DNA of 64,000 nucleotides, taken from the NCBI GenBank assembly GCA_024802545.1, contig CP103416.1:1054001-1118000 (forward strand), given 5' to 3'. The DNA comes from SAR92 clade bacterium H455. Its GTDB lineage: Bacteria; Pseudomonadota; Gammaproteobacteria; Pseudomonadales; Porticoccaceae. The stretch's first letter is position 1, and each line of letters opens with the position of its first letter. Below are positions 26,638-34,041 of this stretch, piece by piece. The notes beneath the pieces are model-generated. The model worked only from the letters and a program-made list of their open reading frames with translations. It searched no databases and had not been told where the DNA came from. The position numbers and the translations under genes are program-made.

Positions 26638-28226
26638 TGAATGCCTTTGTTACATCGCCTGCGAGGTCTTCTGAGAATCGCGCTTTGACCCACTATCCCT
26701 GCGATGGTGTGCGACTCTATGCACAGCCGCTGGTGTTGGTGCACGGTTGGGGGGCGGACAGCCAGATCTGGGCTGAACTGCCACAGCAATTGCGTCAGTT
26801 TGCCGATGTGATGACCTTGGATCTACCGGGCTTTGCCCAGTCCCCAGCGCTGGAACATTATTCCGAGACTGCTCTGCATCAGTGGATGGCGGAGTTGTTG
26901 CCGGAGCGCTGTTATCTGATGGGTCTGTCTCTTGGCGGTATGCTCTGTAGTGGTTTTGCTGCGCGCTATCCACAGTCTGTGGCAGGCTTAATTACGCTTT
27001 CCAGCAATATTCAATTTGTTGCCACTGAGGCCAATGCAGCGGCCTTGGATAGTCAGCAGTATCTCGGATTTCTTGAGGCCTACAACGACGATCCAAAGAG
27101 CTGCCTAAAACGCTTTGCCGGTCTGCAGGCTCAGGGCGATCAGCAGCAGCGACAGTTGATACGACAGTTGCGCGGCATGCAGGTTGCGCTCGATAGTGAC
27201 AGCGGTGCCCAGTTGCTACAACTGCTTGGGGAGATTGATAACCAGCTTTCACTAAGTCAAATAGGTTGTCCGACACTGGCTATTTTGGGGCAGGGCGATG
27301 CCTTGGTGCCAAGTGTTAGCGCGGACAAGATTGCCGGGCTCAACAGTAAAATAGAGATCGCTCTGATTAAAGGTGCAGGCCATCTGCCTCATCTCACTCA
27401 GCCAGAAATTGTTCTTGAGCAAATCAAATGCTTTCTCGCTTATCATCTCTATGCACTGGATAAAGCTAAGGTGGCAGACTCCTTTGGCCGGGCGGCGCAT
27501 AAATATGATCGTGCGGCGCTGTTACAGCATCAGGTGGGTGAAGAGATGATCGCTGGATTAACGGCAAACCCTGAGCTTGAAAAATTGATCGATCTCGGCT
27601 GTGGTACCGGTTACCACTGCGGCCATTTGCAGACCCAATTTCCCAGCGCTCAGGTTACTGGTGTGGATCTCTCTCCGGCAATGCTCGCCTACGCAGCCAG
27701 TCGGTACCCAGAGGGTCATTGGCTCTGTGGTGATGCCGAGGACCTGCCCTTAGAAGACCATTCTCAAGAGCTTATATTTTCTAATTTCGCGCTACAGTGG
27801 TGCAGTGATTTACCGCGCCTCTGTGGTGAGCTTTTGCGTGTACTCAAGCCCGCTGGGCAACTCTGTTTTGCCGTCCCCGGACCCCAGACCTTGTTTGAGT
27901 TGCGCGGTGCCTGGCAGCAGGTGGATGCGGAGATTCATGTGAATCGTTTTTACAGTCTCGCCGATTGGCAGGTTGCTCTTGAGCAGGCGGGTTTTAGTCA
28001 GATTGAATTACACAGCGACAATCGGGTTCAGCGGCACAGTTCGGTGCGCGAACTATTGATGGAATTAAAAAATGTCGGCGCGCACAATAACAATGCTGGC
28101 AAGCAGAATACACTGACTGGCAAGCAGCATTTACAAGCGCTCTATGCTGCCTACGAAGATTACAGGCAGGGGGACGGGACTATTCCGGCGACCTGGGAAA
28201 TTATCCGCGTTCGCGCGATTGCATAG
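26637..28226 (+). CDS. bioHC: BioH-BioC fusion (pimeloyl-ACP methyl ester synthesis)
   Basis: A 529-residue bifunctional protein. Residues 1-270 form an alpha/beta hydrolase like BioH, with Ser98 in GLSLGG, Asp221 in GQGDALV and His249 in GAGHLPH. Residues 275-529 form a SAM methyltransferase like BioC, with motif I 'LIDLGCGTGYHCG' at 317-329. BioC methylates malonyl-ACP to start pimelate synthesis on fatty-acid enzymes and BioH removes the methyl group at the end. Such BioHC fusions are known, for example in Teredinibacter. Having start and stop enzymes in one chain is notable, since BioH would counteract BioC if not restrained. Confidence 0.93.
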   Translation: MNAFVTSPARSSENRALTHYPCDGVRLYAQPLVLVHGWGADSQIWAELPQQLRQFADVMTLDLPGFAQSPALEHYSETALHQWMAELLPERCYLMGLSLGGMLCSGFAARYPQSVAGLITLSSNIQFVATEANAAALDSQQYLGFLEAYNDDPKSCLKRFAGLQAQGDQQQRQLIRQLRGMQVALDSDSGAQLLQLLGEIDNQLSLSQIGCPTLAILGQGDALVPSVSADKIAGLNSKIEIALIKGAGHLPHLTQPEIVLEQIKCFLAYHLYALDKAKVADSFGRAAHKYDRAALLQHQVGEEMIAGLTANPELEKLIDLGCGTGYHCGHLQTQFPSAQVTGVDLSPAMLAYAASRYPEGHWLCGDAEDLPLEDHSQELIFSNFALQWCSDLPRLCGELLRVLKPAGQLCFAVPGPQTLFELRGAWQQVDAEIHVNRFYSLADWQVALEQAGFSQIELHSDNRVQRHSSVRELLMELKNVGAHNNNAGKQNTLTGKQHLQALYAAYEDYRQGDGTIPATWEIIRVRAIA

Positions 28227-28265
28227 ATTGTATCTATAGCCTAACAGCAGGGTGGATTAAGACGC

Positions 28266-28946
28266 ATGGCAAAACAGTGGTTATTTGTTACCGGTACAGA
28301 TACTGATGTGGGCAAAACGGTAGTCGCCTGTGGCTTTTTGGCTGCGGCCAATCAGCAGGGTTTGCGCACTGCGGCGATTAAGCCGGTAGCCGCAGGTTGC
28401 GAAGTCACCGAGCAGGGCATGACTAATACTGATGCACTGCAACTACAGGCTGCCGCCAGTCATCAGCTGTCTTATCAGCAGATCAACCCCGTCGCACTGG
28501 AGCCTGCCATAGCACCTCATATAGCGGCGGCCGAGGCCGGTGTGCGAATGTCGGTCTCCCGTCTGGTGGGTTATTGCCGCGGTGTTTCCCTGATGCCGGT
28601 GGATATGGTGGTCATCGAAGGGGCTGGTGGTTGGCGAGTGCCGATTAATTCTCGAGAAACTCTTGCCGATGTGGCCCGTGAGTTGGAATGCGCCGTAATA
28701 GTAGTAGTCGGTATGCGCCTCGGTTGTCTCAATCATGCGCTGCTGACCATGGAAGCGATCCGCCGCGACGGATTGCAGGTTGCCGGTTGGGTGGCAAATA
28801 TTCTCGATCCAGAGATGCCGCGCTTGCAGGAAAATATTGATACACTGAAGCAATGCATTAACGAGCCCTGTTTGGGCACTGTGCCCAGATTAGATGATCT
28901 GTCAGCAGAGCAGGTGGCGAAATTCCTCACTGTCCCTGGGCGCTAG
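28266..28946 (+). CDS. bioD: dethiobiotin synthetase
   Basis: A 226-residue ATP-dependent carboxylase that forms the ureido ring of dethiobiotin from 7,8-diaminopelargonate. The P-loop GTDTDVGKT is at residues 10-18. 'KPVAAGC' and 'VIEGAGGWRVPIN' are the substrate and metal motifs. It is the last gene of the operon; bioA, needed for the step before, is not in this window. Confidence 0.95.
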   Translation: MAKQWLFVTGTDTDVGKTVVACGFLAAANQQGLRTAAIKPVAAGCEVTEQGMTNTDALQLQAAASHQLSYQQINPVALEPAIAPHIAAAEAGVRMSVSRLVGYCRGVSLMPVDMVVIEGAGGWRVPINSRETLADVARELECAVIVVVGMRLGCLNHALLTMEAIRRDGLQVAGWVANILDPEMPRLQENIDTLKQCINEPCLGTVPRLDDLSAEQVAKFLTVPGR

Positions 28947-28980
28947 AATAGAATGAAAATAGCTTATAGAGAGCAGAAAA

Positions 28981-29166
28981 ATGTCTGAAGAAAATAAATT
29001 ATCCGCGGAAGATTTAGAGCGCGTCCGCTCAGTGACTAACAGCGGTTATAACAGTACAGAGCGTCAGCCATTCCGTCCCATGCGGCTGCTTGCTGTACTC
29101 TGGGTTGTGGTTGCAGTGCTCGGTGGCGTCAGCTGGTTGATTGGTAAGAACACCGGTTTTCTTTAA
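28981..29166 (+). CDS. DUF3094 family small membrane protein
   Basis: A 61-residue protein. A polar N-terminal half with 'LSAEDLERVRSVTNSGYNSTERQPFRPMRLL' is followed by one helix (residues 36-54) and a short end. The pattern 'ERxPFRPxRLL' then helix is what I know as DUF3094, found in Pseudomonas relatives and of unknown function. It lies between bioD and recJ with its own ribosome site (GAGAGCAG). Confidence 0.75.
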   Translation: MSEENKLSAEDLERVRSVTNSGYNSTERQPFRPMRLLAVLWVVVAVLGGVSWLIGKNTGFL

Positions 29167-29243
29167 GTAAAAGATAAAGTTAATAATTTTGCGTTTGGCG
29201 ACTTTCGTCGAACCTCGCAAGCTGTTTCAAGGGAATCAATGCT

Positions 29244-30995
29244 ATGTTGATTGAGGCACGTACGTTTGATGCCCTCGGCAGCGACTTTGATGAGCAACTA
29301 GATCCGCTGCTAAAGCGAATCTATCTGGCCCGCGGTGTTACTCAACAAGCGGCCCTGGAGCGTCAACTCACCTGTTTGCCTTCCCCCTCTACCATGCTCG
29401 GTATAAACACTGGCGTGGCCATTTTGGTGGAGGCACTCATCGAGCAAAAGCGCGTCTTAATTGTCGGCGACTTCGATGCCGACGGTGCTACCAGTTCCGC
29501 TCTGATGGTTTTGGCTCTCACTGCCATGGGCTATCAACATGTAGATTTTTTGGTCCCCAACCGTTTTGACTATGGCTACGGCCTGACCCCAGAAATTGTC
29601 GACTTGGCTGCAGAGCGCGAGCCTCAACTATTGATTACCGTGGACAATGGCATCTCCAGTCTTGAGGGCGTCGATAAGGCTAATAGTCTAGGTATGCAGG
29701 TTATAGTTACCGACCACCATCTACCCGGCGCTAGCTTGCCCGATGCTGCCGCGATTGTTAATCCCAATCAGCCCGGCTGTCCCTTTGTCAGCAAAAATCT
29801 TGCCGGTGTCGGCGTCGCGTTCTATTTGCTCAGCGCTCTGAGAGGCCAACTGCGAACCAACAATTGGTTCGTCGAAAATAATATTCCCGAACCCAATATG
29901 GCCACCTGGCTCGACCTAGTGGCACTGGGAACCGTTGCCGATGTGGTGCCGCTGGATCAAATTAATCGTGCGCTGGTGCATCAGGGTTTGATGCGTATTC
30001 GCGCTGGGTACTGTAGGCCGGGAATTAAAGCGCTGCTTACTATCGCCGGGAAAAATCCCCAGCGCCTAGTGGCCACGGATTTAGGTTTTGCGCTGGGTCC
30101 GCGCTTAAATGCCGCTGGCCGTCTCGATGATATTTCACTGGGTATTCAATGTCTGCTGACCGGCGATCCCCAATTGGCCATGGATACCGCCCGCGAGCTG
30201 GATGAACTCAATCAAGATCGCAAGGTGATTGAGCAGGATATGCAGCGGGAAGCGTTAAAGATTGTCGAACAGATCCCTCTGTCATTAGACGGCGAAGTAC
30301 CACCGGCTCTGTGCCTGTTTCAGCCAGAGTGGCATCAGGGTGTGGTGGGTTTGCTCGCCTCCAGAATAAAAGAAAAATATCACCGCCCGGTAATTGCCTT
30401 TGCCCGCGGTGACAACGGTCAGCTCAAGGGGTCCTCCCGCTCGATTCCCGGCCTGCATATTCGCGATGCGCTGGATGCAGTGGCGGCGCAAAACCCTGGC
30501 CTCATTAGTAAGTTTGGTGGCCATGCTATGGCGGCAGGACTCAGTCTTGATGAAGATAAATTGCCAGCCTTTAAAGAAGCTTTTCAGCGCCAGGTTGCGC
30601 AACTTTTAAGTGCCGATGACCTGCAGGCGAAAATCGCCACCGATGGCGAACTGATTCAGCAGCAGCTATCTATGCAGACTGCTGAGCTACTTCGGGACAA
30701 TGGCCCCTGGGGTCAGCTTTTCCCCGAGCCCTGTTTTGAGGGGGATTTTGAAGTCCTGCAGCAGCGCATTGTTGGCGAGAAACATCTAAAGTTGGTGCTG
30801 GCACCAGTGAGCGAAAGCGGTCAAAAGCAACCTTATGCAGGTATAGACGCAATTTGGTTTAATGCCGATACTGCTCTCTGGCCGAGCAGCCATCATCGCC
30901 TTGTGCGCTGTGTCTATCGCTTGGATATCAATGAATATCGCGGCCAGCAATCGCTGCAATTAATGATTCAGTTTTTAGAGCCCTCAGCGCATTAA
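29244..30995 (+). CDS. recJ: single-strand exonuclease RecJ
   Basis: A 583-residue 5'-3' exonuclease of the DHH family acting in RecF recombination and mismatch repair. The metal motifs are visible: GDFDADGATSS near residue 75, 'TVDNGISS' and 'VTDHHLPG' near 158. The DHHA1 domain follows with 'KGSSRSIPGLHIRDAL' and 'FGGHAMAAG'. The C-terminal OB domain is intact. Its last codons lie in an 18-bp repeat that continues into the gap. Confidence 0.95.
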   Translation: MLIEARTFDALGSDFDEQLDPLLKRIYLARGVTQQAALERQLTCLPSPSTMLGINTGVAILVEALIEQKRVLIVGDFDADGATSSALMVLALTAMGYQHVDFLVPNRFDYGYGLTPEIVDLAAEREPQLLITVDNGISSLEGVDKANSLGMQVIVTDHHLPGASLPDAAAIVNPNQPGCPFVSKNLAGVGVAFYLLSALRGQLRTNNWFVENNIPEPNMATWLDLVALGTVADVVPLDQINRALVHQGLMRIRAGYCRPGIKALLTIAGKNPQRLVATDLGFALGPRLNAAGRLDDISLGIQCLLTGDPQLAMDTARELDELNQDRKVIEQDMQREALKIVEQIPLSLDGEVPPALCLFQPEWHQGVVGLLASRIKEKYHRPVIAFARGDNGQLKGSSRSIPGLHIRDALDAVAAQNPGLISKFGGHAMAAGLSLDEDKLPAFKEAFQRQVAQLLSADDLQAKIATDGELIQQQLSMQTAELLRDNGPWGQLFPEPCFEGDFEVLQQRIVGEKHLKLVLAPVSESGQKQPYAGIDAIWFNADTALWPSSHHRLVRCVYRLDINEYRGQQSLQLMIQFLEPSAH

Positions 30996-31066
30996 AAGCC
31001 CTCAGCGCATTAAGCCCTTAGCTGGTAAATAGCCCTTAGCCGATAAATAGCCCTTAGCCCACTAAG
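30979..31066. repeat. five tandem ~18-bp repeats at the recJ 3' end
   Basis: Units start at 30979, 30997, 31013, 31031 and 31049. Each begins AGCCCTYAGC, followed by a more variable ATAA-rich tail. The first includes the last five codons and the stop of recJ. Confidence 0.85.
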
Positions 31067-31114
31067 AGCGATTAGAGCAAGAATAATAATAAAACCGCTT
31101 TAAAAGGATTCACC

Positions 31115-32029
31115 TTGACTATTAAAACCGATCTGCGCGCAGATCTTATATTGCTATTAACCGCTTTTATCTGGGGCCTCGCCTTTGTCTTTCAGCGTTC
31201 GGGAATGGACCATATTGGCCCCATCACCTTTACCTTTGGACGCTTTTTTATCGGCGCTGTCGCCATCCTGCCCCTCTGGTATTGGATGGAAAAACCGAAA
31301 CAGGTTTTTGCCTTTAACAAGGTTAACAAGCAGGCCGCGCTGCTCGGACTGGTATTAACCGGCGGTATGCTTCTGCAACAGTGGGGTATGGTGTACACCA
31401 CTGCCGGTCGCGCTGGCTTCTTAACCGGTGTCTATATTGTCTTTGTGCCCTTAATTGGTCTGTTTTTCCGCAATAAAACCGAGTGGCCCACTTGGATTGG
31501 TATGGTAATGGCCCTTGGCGGCCTCTATTTTATGGCGCAGATCGACAGCGATGAAATTTTTATCGGCGACATATTGGTGCTCGGCAGTTCGTTGCTCTTT
31601 GCCCTGCATATTATCTTTACCGGCATTATTGCCAATAACACCTCGCCGTTCCGCTTGATCTTTGTGCAGTTCTCCGTGGCCTCATTGATTACCGCTATCT
31701 TGGTGCCCATATTTGAAGGCTGGAACTGGCAGGGTATTTTAGATGCAGGCGTGGCCTTGCTCTATGTGGGTGTGTTGTCGTCAGCCGTGGGCTTTACCCT
31801 GCAGGTTGTGGGACAGCGCACGGCGCCTTCCTCTCACACTGCGATTATCCTTAGCTTTGAAGCAGTGTTTGCTGCGTTTTGTGGCTGGTGGATATTAGAT
31901 GAAATACTCACCCGTCCGGAATTGATTGGCTGTGGTTTAATTCTGGCTGGAGGCTTGGTGTCACAGTTAAAATCATTGTTAACCGCGACACCGGGTGAGC
32001 CGATTAAGCATCCCCACGGGACGAATTAA
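31115..32029 (+). CDS. DMT superfamily transporter (EamA)
   Basis: A 304-residue membrane protein with ten helices in two EamA halves ('DLILLLTAFIWGLAFVFQRSG' and 'DILVLGSSLLFALHIIFTG'). It starts at TTG 31115 with AAAAGGA 6 bases upstream and no better start nearby. It is a metabolite or drug exporter-like permease of unknown substrate, unlike the EamA gene at 8050 in sequence and not paired with another transporter. Confidence 0.88.
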   Translation: MTIKTDLRADLILLLTAFIWGLAFVFQRSGMDHIGPITFTFGRFFIGAVAILPLWYWMEKPKQVFAFNKVNKQAALLGLVLTGGMLLQQWGMVYTTAGRAGFLTGVYIVFVPLIGLFFRNKTEWPTWIGMVMALGGLYFMAQIDSDEIFIGDILVLGSSLLFALHIIFTGIIANNTSPFRLIFVQFSVASLITAILVPIFEGWNWQGILDAGVALLYVGVLSSAVGFTLQVVGQRTAPSSHTAIILSFEAVFAAFCGWWILDEILTRPELIGCGLILAGGLVSQLKSLLTATPGEPIKHPHGTN

Positions 32030-32124
32030 GTTACTAGGTAGCCGGCTGATGGCACTTAGTTTATTGATCCGTTGTCATAGTTTGCGAAGTATATTTTTCA
32101 ACAGGGAACAGTAGAGGGCAGATT

Positions 32125-32592
32125 ATGAATAGACGTAAATGGTTACAGCAATTATCACTCGGTCTGATCGGCCTTGCCGGTGCCGCGAAACTTTGGGCCT
32201 TTGACAAATTGGAACTCTCCAAAGATCAGTGGCGTGAGCGTTTAACGCCATCCCAGTACCGTATTTTGCGCGATGGGGGCACAGAGCCATCTGGCAGTAG
32301 TAGGTTGAATGATGAGCATCGGGAGGGGCATTACCACTGTGCCGGTTGTGATCTTGCGCTGTTTAGCTCTGCAACAAAGTATGAGAGCGGCACTGGCTGG
32401 CCCTCGTTCTTTAACCATATAGATGGCCGTTTAGAGACCAAGATGGACTTTAAATTGATTTGGCCGCGCACTGAATACCATTGCGCTCGCTGCGGTGGTC
32501 ATCAGGGCCACGTCTTTGACGATGGTCCCAAGCCTACTGGTCAGCGCTGGTGTAATAACGGTCTGGCGCTCACGTTTGTGCCCAAGGCATAA
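32125..32592 (+). CDS. msrB: exported methionine-R-sulfoxide reductase MsrB
   Basis: A 155-residue enzyme that reduces methionine-R-sulfoxide in proteins. A zinc site is formed by two Cys pairs (CAGC and CARC). 'GTGWPSF' and 'GHVFDDGPKPTGQRWCNNG' are catalytic motifs; the Cys in RWCNNG is the nucleophile. Unlike the common cytoplasmic MsrB, it begins 'MNRRKWLQQLSLGLIGLAGAAKLWAF', which looks like a Tat-type or lipoprotein-less signal peptide, so it probably works in the periplasm. It stands alone and converges on tesA. Confidence 0.88.
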   Translation: MNRRKWLQQLSLGLIGLAGAAKLWAFDKLELSKDQWRERLTPSQYRILRDGGTEPSGSSRLNDEHREGHYHCAGCDLALFSSATKYESGTGWPSFFNHIDGRLETKMDFKLIWPRTEYHCARCGGHQGHVFDDGPKPTGQRWCNNGLALTFVPKA

Positions 32593-32597
32593 TAAAT

Positions 32598-33227
32598 TTA
32601 TTCCATTAAGGGCGCTATATAACCCTTAATCACTTCCTTAATAATCGGCTGCGCTAGCGCTGTGGGGTGCAGCCCATCTTCCTGAATCATACCCTCGGTA
32701 ACGCTCAACTCCTCAAGCTGAAAGGGAATCAGCAGTACCTTTTCCGATTCTGATAACTGCGGATAGACCGCGGCAAAGGCATCGGAGTAGCGGCGGCCAT
32801 AGTTGGGTGGCAGGCGCATACCGAACAGCACCGGCTCAGCGCCAGCGTCCCGGACTAGCTCAATCATTGCCTGTAAATTACTCTTCATTAAAGCCAATGG
32901 TTGGCCGCGCAGGCCATCGTTGCCGCCCAACTCCAATAGCACAAAGTCAGGACTAAATTCTTCCAAAAGGCGCGGTAGTCGATTGAGGCCGCCTCCGGTC
33001 GTATCGCCGCTGATACTGCCATTGATAATGCGGTGGTCGTCTCCTAAATCACTCTCCAGTAGGGCGACCCAACCGCTCTCTTGATTGATTCCATAACCTG
33101 CACTCAAGCTATCTCCCAAGACCAGCAGTGTTGATCCATAAGTGTTGGCACCCAGTAAGATAAACAGGCAACATAGGCTATTGATAAAATGTCGAGTCAT
33201 AAAGGTTTGAATAGCAGGGGGGCGCAT
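32598..33227 (-). CDS. tesA: TesA-like GDSL esterase/lysophospholipase
   Basis: A 209-residue SGNH hydrolase. The nucleophile is in VLGDSLSAGYG (block I), with GGxND as 'LGGNDGLRG' in block III and the Asp-His pair in 'DGLHPTALAQ' near the C-terminus. A signal peptide fits 'FINSLCCLFILLGANTYGS'. TesA is a periplasmic thioesterase/protease I/lysophospholipase. The start is uncertain: 33227 or the internal ATG at 33200, which leaves a normal signal peptide. It is divergent from ybbA-ybbP, as in E. coli. Confidence 0.92.
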   Translation of the reverse strand: MRPPAIQTFMTRHFINSLCCLFILLGANTYGSTLLVLGDSLSAGYGINQESGWVALLESDLGDDHRIINGSISGDTTGGGLNRLPRLLEEFSPDFVLLELGGNDGLRGQPLALMKSNLQAMIELVRDAGAEPVLFGMRLPPNYGRRYSDAFAAVYPQLSESEKVLLIPFQLEELSVTEGMIQEDGLHPTALAQPIIKEVIKGYIAPLME

Positions 33228-33339
33228 AGATAATCTCAGTACTCTTTTATTAAGTTGGTTAAATTCCTAACCTGGTAAGTTTTAAATCAGTTAACGTTGT
33301 GCCCAGTGTAGGCACTTTTCGACCCAATGGATATTTCAA

Positions 33340-34041
33340 ATGATTGAAGTCAGCAATATCAGCAAGCAGGTAGTGACTACAGAAGGTACGCTCACCATTT
33401 TGGATGGGATCAATCTGTCCTTGGCCGCCGGGGAAAGTCTGGCTATTGTCGGGCCATCTGGCTCCGGTAAATCGACATTGTTGGGTATTTTGGCCGGTCT
33501 GGATCTGCCGAGTTCGGGGTCAGTTAGCCTAAATGGTCAGGATATTACCGCCATGGACGAAGAGGGCCGCGCCGCTGTGCGGGCCAAGACCGTGGGCTTT
33601 GTCTTTCAATCATTTCACCTGTTGCCGAGTTTGACCGCGTTGGAGAATGTGGCACTACCCTTGGAACTGCAGGGGGATACGGAGGCACTTAAAACCGCTG
33701 CCTATTATCTGCAGCGAGTTGGCTTGGATCATCGAACTACACATTACCCCCGTCAGCTATCCGGTGGCGAGCAGCAGCGCGTGGCTGTGGCCCGCGCCTT
33801 TGCCTGCAGACCGGTTATTCTGTTTGCCGATGAACCTACGGGCAACCTGGATACAGGCACCGGTGAGAAGATTAACGACCTGCTGTTTGATCTAAACAAA
33901 GAAGAGGGTACTACTCTGGTGCTGGTGACTCACGAGCACAACTTGGCTGAGCGCTGTGGTCAGCGCCTGGTGATCTCTGCGGGTCAGCAAGTTGCTCCCG
34001 TTATTAATGCTGCTAAGGTTACGAGAGGCAGCGCCGCCTGA
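33340..34041 (+). CDS. ybbA: ABC transporter ATP-binding protein YbbA
   Basis: A 233-residue ATPase with Walker [10 protein letters not shown], signature [16 protein letters not shown] and Walker B '[13 protein letters not shown]', plus the H-loop in LVTHEH. It belongs to the LolD/MacB-like group. Its stop overlaps the start of ybbP (CTGATGC). In E. coli the YbbAP pair is linked to lysophospholipid or lipid-related export together with TesA. The conserved order here supports such a link. Confidence 0.93.
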   Translation: MIEVSNISKQVVTTEGTLTILDGINLSLAAGESLAIVGPSGSGKSTLLGILAGLDLPSSGSVSLNGQDITAMDEEGRAAVRAKTVGFVFQSFHLLPSLTALENVALPLELQGDTEALKTAAYYLQRVGLDHRTTHYPRQLSGGEQQRVAVARAFACRPVILFADEPTGNLDTGTGEKINDLLFDLNKEEGTTLVLVTHEHNLAERCGQRLVISAGQQVAPVINAAKVTRGSAA

